A model generated the notes under the pieces. It was given only the letters and a program-made list of their open reading frames with translations. It was not told the origin of the DNA and searched no databases. Below, in pieces: positions 43,622 to 52,150 of a stretch of 64,000 nt of DNA; the first letter of the stretch is position 1; each line of letters opens with the position of its first letter. Made by a program: the position numbers and the translations under genes. Source of the DNA: Marivita sp051859345 (GTDB lineage: Bacteria > Pseudomonadota > Alphaproteobacteria > Rhodobacterales > Rhodobacteraceae); assembly GCF_051859345.1 (NCBI RefSeq), contig NZ_JBHYFV010000016.1, positions 19,337 through 83,336 of the forward strand. The letters are read 5' to 3'.

Positions 43622-44503
43622 ATGCAAGTTGTCCTTCACACAGGCCTTCACCAGACCGACAGCGACCGGCTGTTCAAGACGCTTTTGCGCAATCGCGATG
43701 GGTTGCGTCCCGAGGGGGTCGCGATTCCCGGACCCGGAAAATATCGCAAGCTGATCTCGGAAATGCTCAATGCTCTGGGGGACGGGAGGCCGTCGCCCGA
43801 CACGCGCGATGTGTTGCTGGACAGCATACTGGACGAGGACACGGGCCATGTGGATCGGCTGATCCTGTCGCACGAGAACCTGTTTTCGGTGCCCAAGATC
43901 GCGTTTCAAGGCGGCACAGTCTATCGCAAGGCCGAACAGCGACTGCGCACCCTGTGCGATATCTTTGCGCAGGATTCGGTCGAGGTGTTCATCGCGCTGC
44001 GCAATCCGGCAACCTTTCTTCCCGCACTGCTGACCGCGACCCCGCATGACAGTCTTGGCGCATTGTTGAACGGGCTGGACCCGTCGCAACTGCGCTGGTC
44101 CGATCTGATCGGGCGGATCACTACCGCCTTGCCGAACATGCCGGTCACGGTCTGGTGCGACGAGGACAGCCCGCTGATCTGGGGTGAGGTGATCCGGGAA
44201 TTCGCCGGGGTCGAACCGACACATCCGATCATCGGGGCTTATGCGCGGATGGCGGATATCATGTCGAAAGAAGGTATGACGCGGTTTCGCACCTATCTGG
44301 CCGACTCCCCCGGTCTTACCGAAATCCAGACCCGGCGGGTGATGGTGGCGTTTCTTGATAAATATGCCGACGACACCATGATCGAAGATGAGCTGGATGT
44401 GCCCGGATGGGACCAGGATCTGGTTCACGCCATGACCGAGCAATACGAAGAAGACCTGTTCGAGATCGGGCGGATGCCGGGTGTGACGTTGATTGCGCCC
44501 TGA
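43622..44503 (+). CDS. conserved hypothetical protein with sulfotransferase-like N-terminus
   Basis: 293 residues from the ATG at 43622. The N-terminal VVLHTGLHQTDSDRLFKTLL is similar in layout to the phosphosulfate-binding loop of bacterial sulfotransferases (HIGxHKTGSS), but the usual lysine and serines are not kept, so activity is doubtful. A later VEVFIALRNPATFLPALLT matches the second conserved strand with Arg-Asn-Pro. No signal peptide or membrane helix. Monocistronic, next to tRNA-Thr. I cannot name a function. Confidence 0.6.
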   Translation: MQVVLHTGLHQTDSDRLFKTLLRNRDGLRPEGVAIPGPGKYRKLISEMLNALGDGRPSPDTRDVLLDSILDEDTGHVDRLILSHENLFSVPKIAFQGGTVYRKAEQRLRTLCDIFAQDSVEVFIALRNPATFLPALLTATPHDSLGALLNGLDPSQLRWSDLIGRITTALPNMPVTVWCDEDSPLIWGEVIREFAGVEPTHPIIGAYARMADIMSKEGMTRFRTYLADSPGLTEIQTRRVMVAFLDKYADDTMIEDELDVPGWDQDLVHAMTEQYEEDLFEIGRMPGVTLIAP

Positions 44504-44644
44504 AGGGGGCGGAACCCAAACTCGATCAATGCCTGGGAAGGCTTGAACCAAGACAAACTGCGGATCGCCGGGTGCTGACGTCACGGTCAATGCGGTCACG
44601 GCCCGTACCTCCATTCGATTGCGGCGAGTCTGTATTTGATGGGT

Positions 44645-44658
44645 TTGATACATATCAA
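44645..44658. promoter_or_regulatory. FNR/FnrL-type box upstream of the sulfide:quinone-oxidoreductase-like gene
   Basis: TTGATACATATCAA exactly fits the FNR consensus TTGAT-N4-ATCAA, and the symmetry extends one base further on each side. It is 59 bp before the start codon, consistent with oxygen-responsive control. Confidence 0.7.
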
Positions 44659-44679
44659 ATCCAAACCTGCGAGAGTGTC

Positions 44680-44699
44680 ATATTCTGGATGCAGAATAT
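44680..44699. promoter_or_regulatory. SqrR/BigR-type operator
   Basis: Perfect inverted repeat ATATTCTG-GATG-CAGAATAT. Its core (44682-44697) fits ATTC-N8-GAAT, the pattern described for persulfide-sensing SqrR/BigR repressors that control sulfide oxidation genes. Located 17 bp before the start codon, immediately ahead of the ribosome site. Confidence 0.7.
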
Positions 44700-44716
44700 T
44701 TCTCGAGGAGGGCTTG

Positions 44717-46027
44717 ATGACAAAGTTGACCGCAACACGGAGACAGTTCTTCGGGCTTGCCGCTGGTGGGGCTGCGGCGGCGATGCTGGCTGCGCCCGAA
44801 AAGGCCCGCGCGCAGGTCGCCACCAAGGCGCGCATTGTCATCATCGGCGCAGGGGCTGGTGGGACCGCCCTTGCAAACCGGCTGGTGACGCGGCTGGATG
44901 GTGCCGACATCACGCTGATCGACCCGCGTGCCGAGCATCTGTATCAGCCCGGCCTGTCGCTTGTCGCCGCCGGTCTGAAGCCTGCCGATTATGTCGTGTC
45001 GAAAACAACCGATTGGCTGCCTGACGGTGTGACCCTGATCGCCGAGGCCGCCGCCCAAATTGATCCCGAAGGGAAAACCGTCACCACGACAAGCGGTCAA
45101 ACCGTGGCCTACGACTTCCTTGTTGTCGCTCCCGGTCTGGTGCTGGATCACGACGCGATCGAAGGCTTTTCGCTCGACATGGTGGGGCAGAACGGCATCG
45201 GCGCGCTTTATGCCGGGCCGCAATACGCCGCCGCCACCTGGAGGGCCGCGAAGGCCTATACGGAAACCGGCGGTGTCGGCCTGTTCACGCGACCCGCGAC
45301 CGAGATGAAATGCGCCGGTGCCCCTCTCAAGCACACGTTCCTGATCGACGACATCGCCCGCACCGCCGGAAACCGCGGCAAGCTCGACGTGCAGTACATG
45401 GCCAACAACAACAGCTTGTTCGGCGTGCCCATCGTGTCGGAAAAGGTCCGGATGCTGTTCGGCGACCGGGGCATCACCCCGGTTTATTCGCACGTCCTTC
45501 GCGGCATCGACGCCGGGGCCAAGACAGCCACATTCGACACGCCGGACGGCAGCGTGACCCGCGATTATGACTATATCCACGTCATCCCGCCACAGCGCGC
45601 ACCCGAGGTGATCCGACAGTCGGGACTCAGCTGGGCTGACAAGTGGACGGATCAGGGCTGGGTCGAGTGTGACATGGCCACCCTGCGCCACCTGCGCTAC
45701 GACACGATCTGGGCATTGGGGGACGTGGCCGGTGTGCCCAAGGGCAAGACCGCCGCATCCGTGAAATGGCAGGTGCCGGTGGTCGAGGATGGCATCCTTG
45801 CCGCCATAGAAGGCCGCGAGACCACCGAGACCTATAACGGCTACACCTCGTGCCCGATGATCACCCGCGTCGGACGCGCGATGCTGGTCGAGTTCGATTA
45901 CCACAACAATCTTGTCCCGTCGTTCCCGGGCATCATCGCCCCGCTGGAAGAACTGTGGATCAGCTGGCTGATGAAGGAGGTGGCGCTCAAGGCCACCTAT
46001 AACGCCATGCTGCGCGGTCGGGCCTGA
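44717..46027 (+). CDS. sulfide:quinone oxidoreductase / flavocytochrome-c-like FAD oxidoreductase, Tat-exported
   Basis: 436 residues. A Tat signal (TRRQFFGLAAGGAAAAMLAA) precedes the Rossmann motif RIVIIGAGAGGTALANRL. Cysteines in EMKCAGAPLK and GYTSCPMITRVG fit the redox-cysteine region of the SQR/FCSD family, and the C-terminus (ELWISWLMKEVALKATYNAM) is the membrane-touching amphipathic tail typical of SQR. It should oxidise sulfide to polysulfide and pass electrons to quinone. GAGGAGGG lies before the ATG; the in-frame upstream ATG is rejected because the operator sits there. Tat export is unusual for SQR and closer to FCSD, so the exact class is uncertain. Confidence 0.82.
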   Translation: MTKLTATRRQFFGLAAGGAAAAMLAAPEKARAQVATKARIVIIGAGAGGTALANRLVTRLDGADITLIDPRAEHLYQPGLSLVAAGLKPADYVVSKTTDWLPDGVTLIAEAAAQIDPEGKTVTTTSGQTVAYDFLVVAPGLVLDHDAIEGFSLDMVGQNGIGALYAGPQYAAATWRAAKAYTETGGVGLFTRPATEMKCAGAPLKHTFLIDDIARTAGNRGKLDVQYMANNNSLFGVPIVSEKVRMLFGDRGITPVYSHVLRGIDAGAKTATFDTPDGSVTRDYDYIHVIPPQRAPEVIRQSGLSWADKWTDQGWVECDMATLRHLRYDTIWALGDVAGVPKGKTAASVKWQVPVVEDGILAAIEGRETTETYNGYTSCPMITRVGRAMLVEFDYHNNLVPSFPGIIAPLEELWISWLMKEVALKATYNAMLRGRA

Positions 46028-46039
46028 AGGAGAGACCCC

Positions 46040-46402
46040 ATGAAAGATCTGACATTCGGAACCCTGCTGGCCGTGTTCGAGGAAATCTTCGGGCGTGGCC
46101 TGTTCTGGACGATGGTTGTCGTCGCGGTGATTGTGACGGTGGCCTATCTCTATGTGCTCATACGCGATCACAGCATTTCGTGGCACAAGTTCCTGCTGGC
46201 ACAGCTGTCGATGCCCGTTGGTGCGATTGCGGCGGTCTGGTTCGTGCTGGTGATGACCAGCTCCGAACTGCGCAACCTTGGCGGACCAGTGGATGTGATC
46301 GTTTTCCTGGGCATCGCCGCTGCGGGTGCCGTGGGTGCCGCGATACTTGTTTACACTGTGCAATCGCTTCTTTTTCGCCGGCCGACTTCCGATCATCGGT
46401 AA
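46040..46402 (+). CDS. small membrane protein co-transcribed with the SQR-like gene
   Basis: 120 residues with three hydrophobic helices (about 20-43 FWTMVVVAVIVTVAYLYVLI, 55-73, 83-106). I recall similar short proteins (DUF5368-like) in roseobacters, without known role. AAGGAGAG before the ATG, 12 bp after the SQR-like stop, so both are one unit; it could anchor or assist the oxidoreductase at the membrane. Confidence 0.7.
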   Translation: MKDLTFGTLLAVFEEIFGRGLFWTMVVVAVIVTVAYLYVLIRDHSISWHKFLLAQLSMPVGAIAAVWFVLVMTSSELRNLGGPVDVIVFLGIAAAGAVGAAILVYTVQSLLFRRPTSDHR

Positions 46403-46544
46403 TGCCAGGATGCCGGGGCGACGAAAATGCAGGGGGGCTGCAAGAGGGGAGCGGTCAGATGCAGGCCTCTGGCCGTGGGGTTCAGTTGGTCGTCTCAGGA
46501 GCGGTGCAATCAGCTGACCCGTTTATACAACGGCCTCACACCTG

Positions 46545-46570
46545 AAAGGCGGCAAGGTCTTGCCGCCTTT
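46545..46570. terminator. strong intrinsic-type hairpin between convergent units
   Basis: AAAGGCGGCAA / TTGCCGCCTTT, 11-bp arms with a GGTC loop, A-run on one side and T-run on the other, so it can terminate in both directions. It lies between the SQR unit and the GapR-like gene coming from the other strand. Confidence 0.85.
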
Positions 46571-46608
46571 GATGGGCGTGCGAGGCAAGGGCACCTCGGT
46601 GGCCGCCC

Positions 46609-46869
46609 TCAGCTCATCCCCAACGCTTCTTTGTACATCTCCAGAACCGCCTCTTCTTCTGCGATGTCGTCGGGTTCGCGTTTGCGCAGCGCGATGACCT
46701 TGCGCATCACCTTGGTGTCATATCCGCGCCCCTTGGCTTCGGCCATGACCTCTTTTTGCTGTTCGGCGATGTCTTTCTTTTCCGCGTCCAGCCGTTCGAT
46801 CCGTTCGATGAACTGGCGCAGCTCATCTGCGGTGACGCGGTAGTTGGCTTCGATTGCGCTGTCGTCCAT
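46609..46869 (-). CDS. gapR: GapR-family DNA-binding protein (DUF2312)
   Basis: 86-residue nucleoid-associated protein. In Caulobacter, GapR tracks overtwisted DNA ahead of the replication and transcription machinery. The family pattern is clear: VTADELRQFIERIERLDAEK, the coiled-coil EQQKEVMAEAKGRGYD, and TKVMRKVIALRKREPDDIAE. AGGAG precedes the ATG. Single gene, ending at the bidirectional hairpin. Confidence 0.92.
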   Translation of the reverse strand: MDDSAIEANYRVTADELRQFIERIERLDAEKKDIAEQQKEVMAEAKGRGYDTKVMRKVIALRKREPDDIAEEEAVLEMYKEALGMS

Positions 46870-46990
46870 GACGGGCTCCTGTTCGGTTTGAGTGGTGTCG
46901 TAGCGATGGCGGGTCTCGCCTTCAAGGGCTTGTCAGCGGGCGGGTGATGAATTACCGCCGCTTGGGTCGGGACCACTTCGAGGGCACATC

Positions 46991-47206
46991 ATGGACATAC
47001 TGATCTGGTCAGGGGCTGCGCTGTCTTTTCTGGGGCTGTGCGGGCTGGTCTATTGCATTGTTCGCGTCGCAAAAGCGCGCAAAGCGGGGCTGGGCGATGA
47101 CGGGTTGCGGGTCGAAGTGCAAAAGGTGATGCCGATCAACCTTGGATCCCTGTTTGTGTCGGTGCTGGGGTTGATGATGGTGATCCTGGGCATCTTTCTG
47201 GGCTGA
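46991..47206 (+). CDS. small two-helix membrane protein, unknown function
   Basis: 71 residues: one helix at 4-26 (IWSGAALSFLGLCGLVYCIV), a basic cytoplasmic loop, and a second helix at 50-70 (LGSLFVSVLGLMMVILGIFL). Roseobacter genomes often carry such a gene at this kind of locus. Ribosome site is weak (AGGGCAC). It converges with the FadJ-like gene 5 bp away. Confidence 0.65.
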   Translation: MDILIWSGAALSFLGLCGLVYCIVRVAKARKAGLGDDGLRVEVQKVMPINLGSLFVSVLGLMMVILGIFLG

Positions 47207-47211
47207 GCCCG

Positions 47212-49185
47212 TCAAAGATCGTCGAACCTGCGCCCATACTTGATCAGGTCGCCAAAAACCGGGTCTGGTGTCCATAATGCACGGTCCGGATGGTCCAGAC
47301 CTTCCATCGCGCGTGCCGTCCTGAGCAGACCACCTTCGCCAACGGCATGCATGACACCGCCATGCCAGTTCGGCACAAGCTGGGTAAAGACCGACACGAT
47401 GTCGATATCGCCGGCGCGGGCAACCACGCCCTCGCGCAAGGCCCGCGCGCCTTCGCTTGCCATCGCCCCAAGAACAAGGCGCACGATCTGCTCTGCAGGC
47501 ATATCGGATTGCGGAACACGCCGCTGGTAGATCCGTTGCAGGATCTCTGCGTCGGCCTTGGGCGGCGATGAGGGCGCATAGGTGTAGAACCCCCGCCCGT
47601 CGACGCGGCCCTTGCGACCCAGTTGCACCAGAAGATCCGCCCAGTTCTGGCACCCCTCGGCGCGTTTGTGGCGCGATACAGCCTCAAGCCCGATGCTGTC
47701 AGCCAGCTCATATGGCGGATGGACCATGCCCCAGGCGCGCATCGCGGCGTCAACGGTGAAAGGGGACTGGCCCAGATCGACAAGGCTGTCTGCCGCCTGT
47801 AACAAAATCTGGATCAGCCGGTCATACAGCCCCATGCCGGACGTCGTTTCCACCACCGCCAGCTTGTTCAGGCGTCGTGCAAGGGCCAGCCCGGCAAGCC
47901 GATCGCCTTCGGTGCTTTGGGGGCCAAGGATCACCTCTACCAGCCGCGCTGTCTTGGCGGTCGGGAAGAACTGCAGCGCCAGCCGTGGATCGGTGCCGGG
48001 CAGGCAATGCGCCACCGGCATCTGCGGCGGAAGATGCACCCCGCGCTGGCCCCGAGTCGCGCGCAGGGCAATGTCGGCCCCGTCGATCATCTGCGCCCCG
48101 TCGCCATAGCGCAGCGCATCGAGGCTTCGTTTTGCCCGCTCCTCGTCGAGTTTGCCGGACCGCACCGCCTCTTGCACCACGGCGCGCACATGACCGACGC
48201 TGTCGCGTTGCTGTGCCGGATCCTTGATCACCCAGTTCACGCCAAGGTCGGCATCCAGCGCGGCCAGCACGATCTGAACGGCATTCGCGCTCCCTCCGAG
48301 AACCGCAACAGTCGAGATATCGGGCAAGTCGGTGCGGCGGGTGTGTGTGCTGACCGCTTGCTCTGCATGGAACAGATGGGCCAGCGCCTTGGATTGATCG
48401 GTGTCTGCGCAATCCTCTGCGGCAGCCTGTTCATAAGCCAATCCGGCATCAATCGGCAGCAGGATCGCCGCCTCGACGGCTGACAGAATGTGCCTTGGCG
48501 CCACCTCGGGAGAGGCCTCCACAGAAGCACGCATGCGGGTCAACGCCGCCTGATAGGCCTTGGCATCGGTGAAACCGGACCGGCGCTCTGCCGTGGGTCG
48601 CGGGGCAAGACCGTCGGGATGTGCGGCCACAAATCGCGTTATGGCGTCGTCGGGGGCATCTTCGAACAGCTCATCCGCCAGCGCGGTGAGTTTGCCCGAT
48701 GTGATCGGAACCAATGTACCGCCAAGCAAAAGCTCCAGCGACATGTCCGCTCCGACCAGTCGGGGCAGGCGTTGCGTGGCCCCCGCGTGCGGAACCAGTC
48801 CAAGGCGCGCATTTGGAAATCCAAGCCGCGTGTGTGCGTGGACCAGGCGGTAATGCGCTGCCAGAGCCAGCTCCACACCACCGCCAACCACAACTCCGTT
48901 CATGACCGCGATGACGGGTTTGACACAGCGTTCGATCCGCAGGCACAGATCCGACAACAGATTGCCCCGGTCATCGCCGCCGCCCTGCGGATCGGTCACG
49001 CCGGACGGGAAGGTGGGGCCTTTGCCCCGGAAGACGATCACCTGCACCGCATCGTCCTTGGCAAGCTGGGTGAAGGCGACATCCAACGCGCTCAGAAGGT
49101 GAAGGCTGAGGCGCGCAGACGGTCCGGCGTCCAGCGCAATCTGCGCGACCCCGTCCGTGACAGAGATTTCGGTTCCTTTGTCCAT
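47212..49185 (-). CDS. FadJ-like enoyl-CoA hydratase / 3-hydroxyacyl-CoA dehydrogenase homolog with eroded active sites
   Basis: 657 residues with the fused crotonase plus 3-hydroxyacyl-CoA dehydrogenase plan. Crotonase part (about 1-190): the oxyanion loop GGGVELALAAHY keeps one catalytic Glu, but the second Glu (normally PE before xxLG) is Asn in LGFPNARLGLVPHAGATQRL. Dehydrogenase part (from about 295): the dinucleotide motif has become VAVLGGSANAVQ, and the catalytic His of HFFNP is Gln in LALQFFPTAK. The two C-terminal HAD domains (AMRAWGMVHPPYELADSIGL) are present. The frame is intact, so it is expressed as a protein but probably not as a normal beta-oxidation enzyme. GGAGCAGC before the ATG. 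Confidence 0.82.
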   Translation of the reverse strand: MDKGTEISVTDGVAQIALDAGPSARLSLHLLSALDVAFTQLAKDDAVQVIVFRGKGPTFPSGVTDPQGGGDDRGNLLSDLCLRIERCVKPVIAVMNGVVVGGGVELALAAHYRLVHAHTRLGFPNARLGLVPHAGATQRLPRLVGADMSLELLLGGTLVPITSGKLTALADELFEDAPDDAITRFVAAHPDGLAPRPTAERRSGFTDAKAYQAALTRMRASVEASPEVAPRHILSAVEAAILLPIDAGLAYEQAAAEDCADTDQSKALAHLFHAEQAVSTHTRRTDLPDISTVAVLGGSANAVQIVLAALDADLGVNWVIKDPAQQRDSVGHVRAVVQEAVRSGKLDEERAKRSLDALRYGDGAQMIDGADIALRATRGQRGVHLPPQMPVAHCLPGTDPRLALQFFPTAKTARLVEVILGPQSTEGDRLAGLALARRLNKLAVVETTSGMGLYDRLIQILLQAADSLVDLGQSPFTVDAAMRAWGMVHPPYELADSIGLEAVSRHKRAEGCQNWADLLVQLGRKGRVDGRGFYTYAPSSPPKADAEILQRIYQRRVPQSDMPAEQIVRLVLGAMASEGARALREGVVARAGDIDIVSVFTQLVPNWHGGVMHAVGEGGLLRTARAMEGLDHPDRALWTPDPVFGDLIKYGRRFDDL

Positions 49186-49275
49186 CTGCTGCTCCGATGG
49201 CCTCTGATTGGCATTTGCGCCTGTTCTTTACGGGGTATTAGAATCCAATCCGGGCTCTCTGGCAACAATCTTGGG

Positions 49276-50262
49276 CTACCTGGCGCGTTTGTGCATCATT
49301 CTCGCGACATCCAGCATCCGGGCCGAAAACCCCCATTCATTGTCATACCAGCCGAAAATGCGGAGTTGATCGCCCGTAACCAGTGTTTCGTTCGGGGCAA
49401 TGACCAGCGATTCCGTGCGCGCGCGCAGATCGACGGACACACACGGGTCTTCGACCAGTCCGATCACCGGGTTGTCCCCGGCAAGGGTGCGCAGGGCGTC
49501 GGCGGCATCTTTTGGCGGGTTCGCCAACCGCACCACCAGGTCAACCGCCGACACGCTGATGGCGGGCACGCGCACAGCCGCCCCGGTCACGCGACCGGCC
49601 AGATCGGGCAGAACCTGGTCGATCAATTGTGCAGCACTTGTGGTTGTGGGGACCATGCTTACCGCGCCCGCGCGATTGCGGGCAAGGTCCGGTCCGCGCG
49701 GCGCATCCACCATCGGTTGGCTGCCGGTATAGCAGTGAATGGTGGTCATATGGCCCTGGATCAGCCCGAACCGCGTATCAAGATCGCGCAGCAGCGGGGC
49801 CACCGCGTTGGTCGTGCAGGAGGCATTTGACACAATGCGGGAATCGCCAAGCAGATCCTCGTTGGCCCCGCGCACGATTGTGATATCGGCAATATCGGCC
49901 GGACCGGACACCAGAACCGACCGCACGCCCGCATGAAGCGCGGCTTCGGCGGTGGCGCGATCCTTCAACGCACCGGTGCAGTCCAGCACCAGATCGACCT
50001 CGCTCAATGGCAGATCGGCCATCTTGACCCCGGTCAAAAGGGGAATCGACCGCCCCCCGGCGTGCAGCTGACCGTCCGCAAAGGTCACACCGCCGGGCAG
50101 GGGGCCGAACACGCTGTCATACTTGAAAAGATACGCGCAGGTCTCGGGGAGGGCGATGTCATTGACCGCGACAACGTCGATATCCGCATGCGCAGGCGTC
50201 GTCAGGATCTGCCGCAGGATCACGCGACCAATCCGACCGAACCCATGAATCACGATGCGCAT
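49276..50262 (-). CDS. glyceraldehyde-3-phosphate dehydrogenase family protein
   Basis: 328 residues from the ATG at 50262, behind AAGGAT. NAD motif VIHGFGRIGRVILRQ, NAD-choosing Asp in VAVNDIALPET, catalytic cysteine in SNASCTTNAVAPL near residue 148, and catalytic His in TTIHCYTGSQ. Some conserved phosphate-site positions differ from the glycolytic enzyme (for example VRVPAISVSAVDL where VRVPTPNVSVVDL is usual), so it may act on another aldehyde phosphate such as erythrose 4-phosphate. Divergent from an IclR regulator with 99 bp between starts. Confidence 0.88.
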   Translation of the reverse strand: MRIVIHGFGRIGRVILRQILTTPAHADIDVVAVNDIALPETCAYLFKYDSVFGPLPGGVTFADGQLHAGGRSIPLLTGVKMADLPLSEVDLVLDCTGALKDRATAEAALHAGVRSVLVSGPADIADITIVRGANEDLLGDSRIVSNASCTTNAVAPLLRDLDTRFGLIQGHMTTIHCYTGSQPMVDAPRGPDLARNRAGAVSMVPTTTSAAQLIDQVLPDLAGRVTGAAVRVPAISVSAVDLVVRLANPPKDAADALRTLAGDNPVIGLVEDPCVSVDLRARTESLVIAPNETLVTGDQLRIFGWYDNEWGFSARMLDVARMMHKRAR

Positions 50263-50361
50263 TTTCAAATCCTTTTCCTGCTCGAACCGCAACTGTGCGT
50301 TACGGCTTGCATTTCAACTCTGATTTTTTCACATTGTAAAAATGTTTTTTGTATCGAGACA

Positions 50362-51192
50362 ATGATGAACGCAGAATCAGGTCCAGAGCGCCGGGCGCGC
50401 GGGCGTCCCCGTGCGTGGGGCGACACAAGCGAGCAGAACAAGATCAAGTCACTGGACCGCGCGCTTGTGATCCTTGAACGGCTCAGCGAATGGGGCGGTG
50501 CGACGCTGACCGATCTGTCGGAAGACCTAAAGCAGTCGCCCGCCACGGTCTACCGGGTGCTGTCGACCTTCGAGGCGCGCGGCATGGTTGATTTCGATCC
50601 GATCGCGCAAACCTGGCATATCGGGGCAGGGGCGTTTCACATCGGATCGCGCTTCTTGCGCCGCACCTCCCTGGTCGAGCGTGCCCGTCCGTTCCTGCGC
50701 CGCCTTATGGAAGAGACCGAGGAAACGGCAAATCTGGGTGTGTCCCGCGATGGGCAGGTGCTGTTCCTGAGCCAGGTCGAAACCCATCACAACATCCGCG
50801 CGTTTTTCCCGCCAGGTGCCATGTCTCCGATGCATTCCTCGGGCATTGGCAAGGCGCTGCTGGCGCAGATGTCGGACAAGGACGTGGCGGCGATCATCCG
50901 CAAACACAAGCTGCCCGCGTTCACAGATCGCACGCTGGTCACAGCCGAAGCGCTGGCCGCCGATCTTGAGGCTACGCGAAAGCGTGGGTATGCCTTTGAT
51001 GCTGAAGAGAAAAACGACGGCATGCGCTGTATCGCGGCACCGGTGTTCGACATGCATGGCGAACCTGTTGCGGGTGTGTCGATTTCTGGCCCCTCCGCGC
51101 GTATTCCCGATGCACGGATCGAAAGCCTTGCCGCATCGGTCAAGGACACGGCGGCAAGGCTCACATCCGCGCTGGGTGGTCCGTCGGATTAG
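50362..51192 (+). CDS. IclR-family transcriptional regulator
   Basis: 276 residues. Basic N-terminal arm (PERRARGRPRAWG), winged helix from about 33 (LDRALVILERLSEWGGATLT, with DLSEDLKQSPATVYRVLSTF as recognition part), then the IclR effector domain ending in VSISGPSARIPDARIESLAA. It probably controls the divergent GAPDH-like gene, since IclR genes usually sit beside their targets. Its stop overlaps the convergent metF by 4 bp. Confidence 0.92.
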   Translation: MMNAESGPERRARGRPRAWGDTSEQNKIKSLDRALVILERLSEWGGATLTDLSEDLKQSPATVYRVLSTFEARGMVDFDPIAQTWHIGAGAFHIGSRFLRRTSLVERARPFLRRLMEETEETANLGVSRDGQVLFLSQVETHHNIRAFFPPGAMSPMHSSGIGKALLAQMSDKDVAAIIRKHKLPAFTDRTLVTAEALAADLEATRKRGYAFDAEEKNDGMRCIAAPVFDMHGEPVAGVSISGPSARIPDARIESLAASVKDTAARLTSALGGPSD

Positions 51193-52055
51193 GCGACGTT
51201 CTTCAGGGCAAGTCGGGGTGTGACGCCCAACGCATGACACACATCACGCGTCAGTTCCGGGCGGTTGAGCGTGTAAAAATGCAGCGTATCGACTCCGCCG
51301 TCGATCAGCTCCGAACACAGCTCGGCACAGATCGCGGTTGCAAGCAGGTCTTCACGCCCGTCGCGCTCGGCCTTGTCAAACGCATCCACAACCCAGGTTG
51401 GGATATGGGTGCCGCAGCTTTTTGCAAACCGCACAGCGCCTTTCCAGTTCTCGATCGGCAGGATACCCGGAGTGATCGGCGCGTCGATCCCGGCCTTTTC
51501 GCAGGCATCGCGGAACCGGAAGAATGTCTCTGCCTCAAAGAAGAACTGGGTCAGCGCCTCTGACGCTCCCGCTTCGAACTTGCGCTTGAGGTAGGACACA
51601 TTCGCCTGTGCATCTGTGGCTTCCGGGTGGGTGTCCGGATAAGCGCCGACGCGGATGTTGAACTCCCCGGCTTCGCGCAGCCCTTCGATCAATTCGACGC
51701 TTGAGGCAAAGCCGTCAGGATGGGACACGAACCCGGTTGATCCCTTGGGCGGATCACCCCGCAGCGCGACAATGTCGGTCACCCCGGCGGCGGCAAAATC
51801 GCGCGCGATGCCCAGTGTTTCTTCGCGGGTCGCATTCACGCAGGTCAGGTGCGCAGCGACCGGCAGGCCCGACGACTTGTGCAAGGTGGCAACCGCCTCG
51901 CGGGTCAGGTCGCGGGTTGTGCCCCCGGCACCGTATGTCACCGACACGAAACGCGGCTGGAGCGGCGCAAGAACCTGCACCGTGTCCCAAAGCCGGAAAG
52001 AGGCTTCCAGCGACTGGGGCGGGAAAAATTCGAACGAAATAGCCGGTGCAGTCAT
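51189..52055 (-). CDS. metF: 5,10-methylenetetrahydrofolate reductase
   Basis: 288 residues, single FAD TIM-barrel. Makes 5-methyltetrahydrofolate for methionine synthesis. Motifs: ISFEFFPPQSLEASFRLWDT, VSVTYGAGGTTRDLTRE, and IVALRGDPPKGSTGF, and FIFxE-like ALTQFFFEAETFFRF. ATG at 52055 is preceded by AAGGAT; the longer upstream frame lacks support. Divergent from metR. Confidence 0.95.
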   Translation of the reverse strand: MTAPAISFEFFPPQSLEASFRLWDTVQVLAPLQPRFVSVTYGAGGTTRDLTREAVATLHKSSGLPVAAHLTCVNATREETLGIARDFAAAGVTDIVALRGDPPKGSTGFVSHPDGFASSVELIEGLREAGEFNIRVGAYPDTHPEATDAQANVSYLKRKFEAGASEALTQFFFEAETFFRFRDACEKAGIDAPITPGILPIENWKGAVRFAKSCGTHIPTWVVDAFDKAERDGREDLLATAICAELCSELIDGGVDTLHFYTLNRPELTRDVCHALGVTPRLALKNVA

Positions 52056-52150
52056 TGTCGTGATCCTTATTGGCGTTGACCCACTTGTCGCACATGCAGC
52101 ATTGTGAGACAAACTCATAAATCTAATCTTGAACATGAGCCGGATCGATA

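Noticed and set aside
52056..52150. MetR box or SAM riboswitch between metF and metR
   Set aside because: No TGAA-N5-TTCA match and no recognisable SAM-riboswitch stem pattern in the 95-bp gap.
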